From contig CAWITB010000039.1 of the NCBI GenBank assembly GCA_963838885.1, forward strand, positions 186,001 through 250,000: 64,000 bases of DNA, written 5' to 3'. The DNA is from JAICMB01 sp963838885 (lineage in GTDB: Bacteria > Acidobacteriota > Terriglobia > Bryobacterales > Bryobacteraceae). Made by a program: the position numbers and the translations under genes. This document shows positions 1 to 8,220 of this stretch, in pieces. Position 1 is the stretch's first letter. The number at the start of each line of letters is the position of its first letter. The notes below the pieces were generated by a model. It had not been told where the DNA came from. It was given only the letters and a program-made list of their open reading frames with translations, and searched no databases.

Positions 1-858
1 CACGAAGTAGTTTTTCTGCGCGCCTTTGCGCTCGAACGTGCCCATGCCCTGGCTCTTGTGCATGCTGCGGCTCATGCCCGCGATTTCGCCATAGGAATAG
101 CCGAGCACGGGATCGTACTGGCCCAGATCGATCTCGACCCTGTCCTTCAATTTCTCGACATCCTGCTCCTGCTGGCGGTTGAAGGAGAAGGCATTCCACA
201 TCAGGCGCTTGGCCTGCCACGGCTGGGTCCATTGAAGCTGCTCGGGAAAGCGCTGCGGGTCGGCGGCAGCGGAAAAGGCTTCGCGGCCCAGAATCGCCGA
301 GGCCTGATGTTGCCCGTGTCCGTCGCGCGGCGTGCCGGAGAAACGCAGAATGATAACGTCCGGTTGGAAGCGGCGGATTACCCATACGACGTCGCTAAGA
401 ATTTTGTCGCGGCCCCACATCGCGAACGCTTCTTGCGGAGTCTTCGTGAAACCAAAATCGATGGCTCGCGTGAAGAATTGTTGGGCCCCGTCGATTTTTC
501 GGGCAGCGAGCAACTCCTGGGTTCGAATCACGCCTAGCGCGGCGCCCTGTTCGCTGCCGATCAGGTTTTGGCCGCCCTCGCCCCTCGTGAGGGAAAGATA
601 ACCGGTGCGAACTTTTCTGCCGCGCGCCAGGTATGCCAACAATGCCGTATTTTCGTCGTCGGGGTGCGCGGCGATCAGCAGGACGCTCCCGGTGACATTC
701 AACTTTTCAAGATCGAGCCGCGCTTCGGACGCGCCCGCCAGTTCGCGCTGCGCATTGACGCTTACGGCGCAGGAGGCGCACGCGAGAACAGCTATAACCG
801 CCGCGCGCGCGCGATGCAAAATGCTTGAAGAGCAGTGGGGGGAGTTGGTAAACGGCAC
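1..858 (-). CDS. PIG-L (LmbE-like) family deacetylase, secreted, C-terminus outside the window
   Basis: The minus-strand reading frame runs off the left edge, so only the N-terminal part is present. It shows the PIG-L zinc-site signature AHPDDE after a hydrophobic N-terminus, and later a GHGQHQA segment with the paired histidines of the family. These enzymes remove acetyl groups from N-acetylglucosamine-type substrates; the substrate here is unknown. The N-terminal hydrophobic stretch (AVIAVLACASC) suggests export. The start is uncertain: GTG at 858 sits 10 nt after a TAAACT hexamer, while an in-frame TTG at 819 gives a tighter signal peptide. Neither has a clear ribosome binding site. Confidence 0.85.
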   Translation of the reverse strand, partial: MPFTNSPHCSSSILHRARAAVIAVLACASCAVSVNAQRELAGASEARLDLEKLNVTGSVLLIAAHPDDENTALLAYLARGRKVRTGYLSLTRGEGGQNLIGSEQGAALGVIRTQELLAARKIDGAQQFFTRAIDFGFTKTPQEAFAMWGRDKILSDVVWVIRRFQPDVIILRFSGTPRDGHGQHQASAILGREAFSAAADPQRFPEQLQWTQPWQAKRLMWNAFSFNRQQEQDVEKLKDRVEIDLGQYDPVLGYSYGEIAGMSRSMHKSQGMGTFERKGAQKNYFV

Positions 859-966
859 GTAAGCCTACAGTTTAGCGATGCGGAGCGGGAAATGGGGATT
901 TCCGGCCGCCGCTCTCGCGATCCGCGAACAAGGGGCACGGCGATTTATCCGCCAGCCACGCGTCGA

Positions 967-1185
967 TCACCTCCGCTGTTCCCATTGCTGGATTGTTCCT
1001 ACGCTGAACCCGTACCGGATCGCAAATTCGGATTGAGACATTTTCAGTTTCAAGCGAAGCGCCCCACGAGGAATGCCGCGGCCTTCTTCAGACCGGAATT
1101 TATGTCTCTTGCGGCGCGAGACCGCTCCGGGTCTATCAATTGGCTTTTGTGAGGTTTTATGAGACCACGCTCGACTCAACCCCAA
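967..1185 (-). pseudogene. Truncated XRE-type helix-turn-helix (antitoxin-like) remnant
   Basis: The last 35 or so residues read as a classic Cro/CI-type HTH (LKMSQSEFAIRYGFSVGTIQ, then QWEQRR), the form found in HTH antitoxins paired with RelE/HigB toxins. The frame stops right after the recognition helix, where the family normally continues with a short proline-rich tail and another helix. No toxin partner is adjacent. The N-terminal half of this reading frame has no recognisable homology, so the true start is unclear. Most likely a decayed antitoxin. Confidence 0.5.
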
Positions 1186-1519
1186 AGCAGTAGATTAGCC
1201 GTGGGCCGCCACTCTGGCCCGCGCCGGGCGCTGCGCATCTTTTATAGCGTTCTCAATTCTGGCGTGAGCAGCTTAGCGATCCGTTTCTAATAGGTTCGCG
1301 TCGCGACAATTCGCCCCTCACCTCTCCTTCCATTCTTGACAAGCTACAGGTAGGAAAGCGGTTCGGAACGGGCTTCTCCTCGGCGCGATCAATTCTCCTG
1401 CCCGCGACCGCCCGCGCCATTGGGTCCAAGGCGCATCGTGCCAGGCTGCCGCGCACCTCCTTTGTCGCGATACACCTTACCAGCGGGGCGATTTTCATGC
1501 GCGGGGTACAATCGAATAG
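1186..1519. other. Intergenic region before the sigma-54 response regulator
   Basis: No convincing gene on either strand. The only signal is a TACAAT hexamer at 1507-1512, 7 nt before the ATG at 1520; no matching -35 box is visible. Confidence 0.4.
1507..1512 (+). promoter_or_regulatory. -10-like TACAAT directly before the start codon (leaderless type)
   Basis: The hexamer ends 7 nt before ATG 1520, so transcription would begin at or next to the start codon. No Shine-Dalgarno sequence lies in the gap. The same geometry recurs at several other genes in this window. Confidence 0.4.
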
Positions 1520-2939
1520 ATGAGCGATATTGCGCCCGGGCCACCAACCCGCGTCCTGGTGGCCGACGACGAGGAGAATCAACGCGCCGGCTTGGCGAAA
1601 ATGGTTCAATCCTGGGGATTTGCCGTGGAGACGGCCGCTGACGGCCAGGAAGCGCTCGACAAGTTAAATTCAACGCGGCGTTCACGTCCTGGTGACGGAC
1701 CTGATGATGCCGCGCATGGACGGCTTCGAGCTGCTGAAGCGGCTCGGTTCGCAGGGCAACATGCCGCCGGCGATCGTCCTGACGGCGTTCGGCAATATCG
1801 AAACAGCGATTCAGACGATGCACGACCTCGGCGCGTTCTGGTTTCTGGAAAAGCCGATCCAGCCGAGCGCGCTCAAAGTCCTGCTGGAGCGGGCCGCCAC
1901 GCAGAGCCGTCTGACGGAAGAAACGGAACGACTGCAGCGGCAATTGGCCTATCAGGGCGTGCTGGTCGATCTGGTCGGCGCCTGCCCTCCAATGCAGCAG
2001 GTATTCTCGATGGTCCGGCAGGTCGCGCCATCGAAGGCCGCCGTGCTGGTCACCGGCGAAAGCGGAACGGGTAAGGAACTGGTGGCGCGCGCGGTGCATC
2101 GCCTCAGCCCGCGGAATGGGGGCCCCTTCGTCGCCATCAACTGCGCGGCGATGCCCGAAACGCTGATGGAGAGCGAGCTGTTCGGCCACGAAAAGGGCGC
2201 TTTTACGGGCGCGGTGGAGCGGCGGCAAGGCTGTTTCGAACTGGCGCAGCATGGCACGCTGCTGCTCGACGAGCTTGCGGAAATGCCGGTGGGGACGCAG
2301 GCGAAGCTGCTGCGCGTGCTCGAAGATTCGCGCGTGCGGCGCCTCGGCGGCAAGAGCGAAATCGCCGTCGACGTGCGCATCGTCGCCTCGACCAACAAGA
2401 TTGTCGAAGACGCGCTGCGCAAGGGCGAATTGCGCGAAGATCTGTACTATCGCCTGAACGTTTTTCAGATTAATCTGCCGCCCTTGCGGCAGCGCCTCAG
2501 CGATATTCCCGTGCTTGTGGACGCGCTGATCCGCACGCTCAATCAGAAACACAATACCCGCGTCACCGATGTCCAGGACGATGTGCTCGATCAGTTCAGC
2601 CGGTATAGCTGGCCCGGCAACGTCCGCGAACTGCGCAATGTTTTGGAGCGCGCCGTGATCATCGCCGGCGAGGGCACCATCACGCCGTACCATCTGCCGC
2701 AGGATTTCGGCGCCACGTTGGGCAATCGCCCCGCGGTTCAGGTAATGGAGCCGGATGCCGTGCGTCTGCCCGTCGGCACCACCGTGGGCCAGGCCGAAAA
2801 GGCGCTGATCCAGATCACGCTGCAGCACACCAAGAACAACAAGACCCGAGCGGCGGAGATTCTCGGCATCAGTCTCAAGACGCTGTTTAATAAATTGAAG
2901 GAATACGGGGCGGCGGCGGAAGCGGAAGCCGGATCGTAA
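1520..2939 (+). CDS. Sigma-54-dependent response regulator (NtrC family), single frameshift in the receiver domain
   Basis: Three domains are readable: a receiver (VLVADDEENQ; phospho-acceptor Asp in VTDLMMPRMDG), an AAA+ sigma-54 activator domain with Walker A GESGTGKE, the sigma-54-contacting GAFTGA loop and the R-finger region, and a C-terminal Fis-type HTH (RAAEILGISLKTLFNKL). It would activate sigma-54 promoters on phosphorylation. The frame breaks near 1667: removing one A from the AAA run in GTTAAATTC joins ALDKL to IQRGVHVLVTD. Total length is 3n+1, consistent with one gained base. The downstream frame alone (from 1692) still encodes an intact AAA+ and HTH part. No sensor kinase is adjacent. 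Real frameshift or sequencing error cannot be told apart here. Confidence 0.88.
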
Positions 2940-2997
2940 TAGCCGCTGCGCCCACGCGAATCAGCTCGCCATTTTGGCGCCGCATTCAGGCCGTCGA

Positions 2998-3920
2998 TTA
3001 TGACATCCCTAAGGCAGTGCTGTCGCATCCGGCATCGTCGAAGAAGGCCATCGAGATGCTCGATGCCCGCCTATGCGCAACACGCGCATTACAAGAGGAC
3101 TCTTTAATATCGCTCCGTATCGTCAAACCCAAATGACTCGCACCGCGGACCATACTTTGCAACCTCCGACTACTGGGCAGCCGATCATGAATGGAGGAGC
3201 GGATGCTGGTTGCAACCCTGCGGCCGTGCGCATGAGACGCGCTGCTCATGTCCTCCATAAGGAACAGGACCGGACATCGATGGCCGCCTTGCGCTGGGAA
3301 TCGTCATGGCGAAACTGCAACGCTGTGGCGCCACCGAGCGAGTAGCCGAAGACGCCTACGCGCTGCATGTCGCGCCGGCCCGGCAGCCCAAGGCATGGAC
3401 CAGCCTGCTGGCGAGTGTTCCTGCTCAGACACGCTGACCAGGTCGGCATCGTCCTGAGGCGCCCTCCAATTATCCTTCCGTCGGGAACACCGCCACGGAA
3501 CATCGATAGGGCGTCTCGAAACCCATTGCGACGTGGCCGTGACTCGCAAGATCTTTGCAAGGCTCGTCTGGCCCGTTAGTAGGCCGGCAAGTCCACGCTC
3601 CAAGAAGCGCTTGATCAAAGCGCCACGCCGACATTCAGCGCCGGTCCGCATAACATCGGCAGGTAGTCTGCTATCGCTTGGGACGGCTCTCGTCGCGGCG
3701 GGATACGATGTCCAGACAAGAAACTCACGCTTGTACCCGGCTGCGCCATGAGTTTTGCATGAGCGGCATGGTCCAGACGCACGTGGTGCGGCCGGCGGCG
3801 AACCAGCCGGTAGAAATGGCAGGACCAACCCTGGCGATTCCAACAACAGCGAAGAGAACAAATTCGGCCACTATCCTGATCGTCCTTCGGATCTCCGGCG
3901 GCGCGAGCGCCGATAAGCCA
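2998..3920 (-). pseudogene. Decayed alpha/beta hydrolase (PAF-acetylhydrolase/dienelactone hydrolase-like)
   Basis: Fragments in three minus-strand frames line up in the order of a PAF-acetylhydrolase-like esterase. An N-terminal FLPAG region lies near 3800, the nucleophile elbow RVGVFGYSLGGATALQF at about 3310-3360, then an AIDV segment near 3270, and a C-terminal region (RGASHLGLT..., AFFDDAG) near 3020-3150. At least three frameshifts separate them and no single frame spans the protein. GYSLGG is the catalytic serine motif; the catalytic His would lie in GASHLG. Called a pseudogene because several independent breaks are needed. Confidence 0.6.
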
Positions 3921-3962
3921 TAATTGATGACGCCCTAATTCAAGAACCTCTCTCCCCGATTT

Positions 3963-4982
3963 TTGGATGCGGTGACGGCAGCTTTGGCGCGACTTGCAGA
4001 ATGCGATAAGTCCGCTCTTAGGCAAGGAAGAAGCCCGCGGAGCCCGGCGTCTATCGGCCGCCGCCGGTGCTATCCTTGCCGCGTGTGCGGGCGGTTGCGG
4101 TCTTGCGAGTGGGCCCTGATCGTCTTTTTCGCGTATGTTGCGCTGATCTCGTTTCTGTTTCCTCTCTCCTCCGCGGTGCGCATGGCAGCTTTCGCGATTG
4201 CGGTCTGCATTGCCGTCGCGTCATGCGGGCTGGCCGCCTGCGAGCGCAGCGGCTCCTCGCATGTCTCCAGCATGGTTCGAGATTGGCTGCCCGTGGCGTT
4301 TACGCTGGTAGCCTATCGCGAGATGGACTGGTTCGCCGGCCCCCTCCGCACACACGCCCTGGAACAGTCCTGGATCGTCTGGGACCGCTGGTTCCTGCAG
4401 GGCGCCGGATCCCCGATCGAATCGTGTGGCTGGCTCGGCCCCGCATTTCTCGAATTTTGCTATCTGCTCGTGTACGCCGTGGGCCCCTTTGTAGTCGCCA
4501 TATTATGGGCCTATGGCCGCCGCGAACTGGTCGATCGAGTCCTGCTTGTCTATGTGACCGGTACATTGCTCGCGTATGCCTTGTTCCCGTACTTCCCGTC
4601 CGCGCCGCCGCGCGTCGTCTTTGCCGGAATGGACCTGCCGCGCACCGTCACAGCGCTCAGACGCTTCAATCTCTGGATCGTCGGGGGCTATGGGATTCAC
4701 TCGAGCGTCTTCCCCAGCGCGCACGTCTCCTCGGCATTCTCCGGAGCCTGGGGCCTCCTCGCATATTTCCGCGAAAGACAAGTCGTCGGATATGCGATGC
4801 TACTGTACGCCTCGGCAGTCGCGGTCGCGGCCGTGTACGGCCGCTACCATTACGCCGTCGATGCCGTCGCCGGGTTCGCGATCAGCCTCGCCGCGTTTGC
4901 CGTGGCGCTGATCGTGAACCGCTGTCGCCGCTCCGATGTTTCCACGGCTCGCGATGCTAAACTAAGTACGCAAGCGAGATAA
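3963..4982 (+). CDS. PAP2 / inositolphosphorylceramide synthase-like membrane phosphatase
   Basis: Polytopic membrane protein with about six hydrophobic segments. The PAP2-superfamily signatures are a PSAPPR segment, SVFPSAHVSSAF carrying the SAH motif, and YGRYHYAVDAVAG, matching the second His/Asp motif. The order and the short loops resemble the AUR1/PAP2_3 branch, which transfers or removes phosphate head groups from lipids. The exact substrate is not deducible. The longest frame opens with TTG at 3963, but the first 40 residues are arginine-rich and unlike the family. A GTG near 4083, just before the first membrane segment (WALIVFFAYV), is a better start candidate. Confidence 0.75.
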   Translation: MDAVTAALARLAECDKSALRQGRSPRSPASIGRRRCYPCRVCGRLRSCEWALIVFFAYVALISFLFPLSSAVRMAAFAIAVCIAVASCGLAACERSGSSHVSSMVRDWLPVAFTLVAYREMDWFAGPLRTHALEQSWIVWDRWFLQGAGSPIESCGWLGPAFLEFCYLLVYAVGPFVVAILWAYGRRELVDRVLLVYVTGTLLAYALFPYFPSAPPRVVFAGMDLPRTVTALRRFNLWIVGGYGIHSSVFPSAHVSSAFSGAWGLLAYFRERQVVGYAMLLYASAVAVAAVYGRYHYAVDAVAGFAISLAAFAVALIVNRCRRSDVSTARDAKLSTQAR

Positions 4983-4997
4983 ACCTGCCCTCAAATT

Positions 4998-5070
4998 CCC
5001 CGGTCGTCTAATGGTAGGACAGCGGCCTTTGGAGCCGTGAATCGTGGTTCGAATCCATGCCGGGGAGCCA
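4998..5070 (+). tRNA. tRNA-Gln (anticodon UUG)
   Basis: Complete cloverleaf. The acceptor arms TCCCCGG and CCGGGGA pair, with encoded GCCA at the 3' end. The anticodon stem GCGGC/GCCGT encloses loop CTTTGGA, giving anticodon TTG. The T arm contains GGTTCGAATCC. It lies 15 bp after the PAP2 gene on the same strand. Confidence 0.95.
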
Positions 5071-5294
5071 GATTCTTACTCTCGCCCAGACCCGCCGTTT
5101 TCCTTGATTAGGCCTTGTCCCTTGACGCTGACTTTCTTCCACCGCAAGGCTGTCCTAACCCGCATATCGCCCAGCGATTGCTGAATTCCTATCTTGATGA
5201 ACCAAGGGCGGACCTGATATCCTCCAAACGCGCCGCTACGCCTCGCGCAACGAGATGCGGGAAATGGGCCTGACCGGAGCCTCCGATATGCCGC

Positions 5295-6113
5295 TTAAAA
5301 CCTCGATCCGCCGCTACAGATGAGCACTTCTCCGCTCACGTAATCGGACAAAGGCGAGCAGAAGAAGAGCACGGCGCCGGCGGCTTCCTCCGGCGTGCCC
5401 AATCTTCCGAGCGGGTTTGCCGCCTTGGCGGCATCCAGTAAGCGCTGCTGCACGCCGACGGGAATGTGGCGGCCTTGGATCTCAATATTTGCGCCCTCGC
5501 CCGCGAGCGGCTGAATCAGACGCGTTTCGATTAGTCCGAATCCCACCGCGTTCACATTGACGTTGTAGCGGCCCCATTCTTTCGCCAGCGTTTTAGTCAA
5601 TCCGATCACGCCCGCTTTGGCCGAGGAATAGCCCGCCTGCCCGGCGTTGCCGTCTGTCCCCGAAATAGACGTGATGTTCACCACTTTCCGCATGACCCGC
5701 TTTCCTTCCGCCTTCTCGCGTTTGGCGGCATCTCGAATCCACCCCGAGGCGGCGCGCAAAATGCGGAATGGCGCGACCATGTGAATATCGAGCATGGCTT
5801 GAAACTGTTCATCCGTCATTTTCTGGATGACGTTGTCCCAGGTGTATCCGGCGTTGTTGACGATGATGTCGATGCAGCCGAACGCGGCAATGGTGGCGTC
5901 AATGAGCTTGTTCGGAAACTCGACCGCGGTAAGATCTCCGGCGAACGATTTAGATTTGGGTCCAACCTCCGATTCCGCCTCTTTCAAAACACCGGAATCG
6001 ATATCGTTGAGCATTACCAGCGCGCCCGCCAATGCCAACTGTTTCGCGATGGCGAGGCCGATGCCTCGCCCGGAGCCGGTCACAAGCGCGGCTTTGCCTT
6101 CGAGAGTGAACAT
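5295..6113 (-). CDS. SDR-family NAD(P)-dependent oxidoreductase (FabG-like)
   Basis: 272 residues from the ATG at 6113 (MFTLEGKAALVTG). Classical short-chain dehydrogenase layout: cofactor motif TGSGRGIG near residue 11, NNAGYTW near 95, catalytic Ser in NITSISG, catalytic Tyr/Lys in YSSAKAG, and a C-terminal YVSGEVLICSGG typical of 3-oxoacyl-ACP reductase-like SDRs. Probably reduces a 3-oxoacyl or related carbonyl substrate with NADPH; the substrate is not certain. The start lies 8 bp after the stop of the DUF29 gene, so the two are probably co-transcribed. A longer in-frame extension upstream exists but overlaps DUF29 and is unlike the family. Confidence 0.85.
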   Translation of the reverse strand: MFTLEGKAALVTGSGRGIGLAIAKQLALAGALVMLNDIDSGVLKEAESEVGPKSKSFAGDLTAVEFPNKLIDATIAAFGCIDIIVNNAGYTWDNVIQKMTDEQFQAMLDIHMVAPFRILRAASGWIRDAAKREKAEGKRVMRKVVNITSISGTDGNAGQAGYSSAKAGVIGLTKTLAKEWGRYNVNVNAVGFGLIETRLIQPLAGEGANIEIQGRHIPVGVQQRLLDAAKAANPLGRLGTPEEAAGAVLFFCSPLSDYVSGEVLICSGGSRF

Positions 6114-6121
6114 GTAGCGAT

Positions 6122-6595
6122 CTATTCGGCGGCTTCGGGGTAGAACTGCGGATCGAGAACCTGCTCCGGCGTCCAGGGACACTCGGCTGGGAATTGCCGC
6201 TCGGCGAATCCCGTTTCGGCAACGGCCTTGTTCAGCGCGCGGGCGTAAAGGTACGCCCAGCGATGTTGCGCGCGCCCTTTCAGGCTCGGACTCTGTTCCA
6301 GGATCAACTCTATCTTACGCCGTTGTTCCACGATTGTATTGCGCCAGGACTGGCATCGATATGCGCTCTGGGCATGCCACTTTAATAAATGCATCACCAG
6401 TACGACCAGACGATTGTAAATTTCGCGTTCATCACGGCCCGCCAATGCTTTTATCTCCTCGACAAGGTGCTCCAGTTCTATGTTCTCCCACCGGCCTTCG
6501 CGGAGGAGGTTCGCCGTCTTATGACACCACTCAAAGAAGTCGACCTCGTAAAGCGAATCGGGTTGCAGCGGCATTTGCGTGGCGTAAACGGCCAT
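6122..6595 (-). CDS. DUF29 family protein
   Basis: 157 residues matching the DUF29 family pattern: an N-terminal LYEVDFFEWCHKTANLLREG, then WENIELEHLVEEIKALAGRD, HLLKWHAQ, and a Trp/Pro-rich tail with CPWTPEQVLD. DUF29 proteins are soluble helical proteins of unknown function, common in cyanobacteria and some other phyla. ATG at 6595 lies 6 nt after a TAAGAT hexamer, suggesting a leaderless transcript. The SDR gene follows after 8 bp. Confidence 0.85.
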   Translation of the reverse strand: MAVYATQMPLQPDSLYEVDFFEWCHKTANLLREGRWENIELEHLVEEIKALAGRDEREIYNRLVVLVMHLLKWHAQSAYRCQSWRNTIVEQRRKIELILEQSPSLKGRAQHRWAYLYARALNKAVAETGFAERQFPAECPWTPEQVLDPQFYPEAAE

Positions 6596-6601
6596 GATTC
6601 G

Positions 6602-6607
6602 ATCTTA
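6602..6607 (-). promoter_or_regulatory. -10-like TAAGAT directly before the DUF29 start
   Basis: On the minus strand TAAGAT ends 6 nt before ATG 6595 and no Shine-Dalgarno sequence fits in the gap. Confidence 0.35.
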
Positions 6608-6612
6608 CTCCT

Positions 6613-7368
6613 CTACCGGAAAATTTTCGGCACAACCTTGATCTCGAACAGCTTCGGCCACAGCTTCCCGGTCACAAACAGGCGGTCGCGCGCGGAATCG
6701 TACGCGATCCCGTTCAGCACATCCACCGGTTCGGTCAAGTCTTCCGGCTTCAGCAGCCCGCTCATGTCGACCCATGCGATCACGCGTCCGTCCTCCGGCT
6801 TGATGCGCGCGATCCGATCCGTCTGCCACACGTTCGCGTAGATTTCTCCCTTCACGCATTCCAGCTCGTTCAGGTTCACGATTTCCCGATTCGCATCGCG
6901 GACCGTGATCCGCCTCCGTTCCTTCAGCGATTCCGGATCCCACAAGCGGATTTGCGCGCTCCCATCGCTCATATAAATCGTTTTTCCGTCGTTCGCCAGA
7001 CCCCAACCTTCACCGGGGTATGTGAAATTGTGCAGCAGCTTGAAGCGAACGCGGTCATAAACGAATCCGGTTTGCGCCTGCCAGGTCAGCTCGACAATTC
7101 TGCCATCCAACACGGTTATGCCTTCGCCGAAATAGGACGGCGCGAGATCGATTTTCTGCAGCACCTGCCCCGTCTCGAGCTTCACTTTGCGCAAGCTGGA
7201 GCGCCCCTTGAGCCCCGTCCCTTCATACAAAAATCCATCCCGATACTCCAGCCCTTGCGTGAACGCCGTACGATCGTGCGGATAGACATGGACGATCTTG
7301 TAAGTGTATTTCGGCGTCTGCGCGCACCCGCACGCGCCAATGAGAAACGCCGCCATCGCTGCCCGCAT
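6613..7368 (-). CDS. Glutaminyl-peptide cyclotransferase (glutamine cyclotransferase), lipoprotein
   Basis: 251 residues from ATG 7368. The N-terminus (MRAAMAAFLIGACGCAQT) is a short hydrophobic signal with a lipobox-like IGAC, so the protein is probably lipid-anchored outside the cytoplasm. The body matches the beta-propeller glutamine cyclotransferase family: HDRTAFTQGLEY, FLYEGTGLKGRSSLR, FGEGITVL, GWGLANDGKTIYMSDGS, LNELECVKGEIYANVW and LNGIAYD. These enzymes convert N-terminal glutamine to pyroglutamate. A much longer reading frame upstream overlaps the divergent RraA-like gene and was rejected. The start sits 7 nt after TAACAT. Confidence 0.88.
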   Translation of the reverse strand: MRAAMAAFLIGACGCAQTPKYTYKIVHVYPHDRTAFTQGLEYRDGFLYEGTGLKGRSSLRKVKLETGQVLQKIDLAPSYFGEGITVLDGRIVELTWQAQTGFVYDRVRFKLLHNFTYPGEGWGLANDGKTIYMSDGSAQIRLWDPESLKERRRITVRDANREIVNLNELECVKGEIYANVWQTDRIARIKPEDGRVIAWVDMSGLLKPEDLTEPVDVLNGIAYDSARDRLFVTGKLWPKLFEIKVVPKIFR

Positions 7369-7375
7369 GGCGCCA

Positions 7376-7381
7376 ATGTTA
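7376..7381 (-). promoter_or_regulatory. -10-like TAACAT directly before the cyclotransferase start
   Basis: Minus-strand TAACAT is followed by 7 nt and then ATG 7368. No ribosome binding site is present in between. Confidence 0.4.
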
Positions 7382-7484
7382 GCAGGCGCGACGACCCGCG
7401 CATCATCGGACACACAGCGGACATACAGCCAAAAACATCCCAAATTCCGGCAGCCACGGTATGCGCCGGCCCCCGCTCCCCGCG

Positions 7485-7490
7485 TATACT
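7485..7490 (+). promoter_or_regulatory. -10-like TATACT directly before the RraA-like start
   Basis: TATACT ends 7 nt before the TTG at 7498. The spacing supports transcription starting at or beside the start codon. No good -35 box is seen. Confidence 0.4.
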
Positions 7491-7497
7491 GCAATTG

Positions 7498-8220
7498 TTG
7501 ACGCCGCCCGTTCACCCCGACATACTCGCGCTGCTGCGGCGAACGGATACCTGCACCGTTTCGAACGCCATCGAAACGTTCAACGTTCGTATGCGCAACG
7601 AGGGATTCGTCCACGGCTCGGCGCGATGCCTCTTCCCCGCCCTGCCTCCCGCCGTGGGATTCGCGGTAACGGGCCGCATCCGCACCGCCGCGCCGCCCAT
7701 CGCGAATCTCTGTTATTACCACCGCATGGATTGGTGGCAGTATGTGGCCTCGCTGCCCGCGCCGAAGATTATCGTTCTCTCCGATGCCGACGATTACCCG
7801 GGAGCGGGCGCATTTGTGGGAGAAATTCATGCCCGCATCGCTAAATCGCTAGGCTGCGCGGCGTATGTGACCAACGGCAGCGTTCGCGACCTGCCGCAAG
7901 TGGAGTCCGCGGGCTTCCAGTGCTTCGCCTCCGGCGCGAGCGTCTCGCACAGTTACGCGCACATCGTGGAGTTCGGCGATTCCGTGGAGATCGGCGGCTT
8001 AAAGATTTCGCCCGGCGATCTCCTGCACGGCGACATGCACGGCGTCCACTCCGTTCCTCTCGAAATCGTGGCCGAACTGCCCGCCGCCGTGCAAGCGGTC
8101 ATCGAGAGAGAGGCGGAATTGATCGGGCTGTGCGAATCCCCCGATTTTTCCCTCGCGAAATTGGAAGTGGCGATAAGCCAGGACAGCGCCTCATGCCAGC
8201 CGCGGCCTCGCAAACGATAA
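7498..8220 (+). CDS. RraA-like family protein (dimethylmenaquinone methyltransferase-like fold)
   Basis: About 240 residues. Family hallmarks are TCTVSNAIETFNVRMRNEGF near the N-terminus, GFAVTGRIRTA, a YVTNGSVRDL region matching the conserved G-x-V-R-D motif of RraA/4-hydroxy-4-methyl-2-oxoglutarate aldolase-type folds, and GDLLHGDMHGVHSVP. RraA proper inhibits RNase E, but many members are class II aldolases. This protein could be either. The start is taken as TTG 7498, where homology begins and a -10-like box lies 7 nt upstream. A longer upstream frame crosses the cyclotransferase gene and was rejected. The 3' end overlaps the histidine kinase start by 28 nt. Confidence 0.82.
   Translation: MTPPVHPDILALLRRTDTCTVSNAIETFNVRMRNEGFVHGSARCLFPALPPAVGFAVTGRIRTAAPPIANLCYYHRMDWWQYVASLPAPKIIVLSDADDYPGAGAFVGEIHARIAKSLGCAAYVTNGSVRDLPQVESAGFQCFASGASVSHSYAHIVEFGDSVEIGGLKISPGDLLHGDMHGVHSVPLEIVAELPAAVQAVIEREAELIGLCESPDFSLAKLEVAISQDSASCQPRPRKR

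Noticed and set aside
1389..2828. A 479-codon minus-strand open frame opposite the sigma-54 regulator
   Set aside because: Its translation is rich in His, Arg and Gln with no motifs, and it mirrors the codon bias of the real gene on the other strand; a GC-rich shadow frame.
5071..5294. Possible integration site next to tRNA-Gln
   Set aside because: No repeat of the tRNA 3' end was found downstream and the following genes are ordinary.
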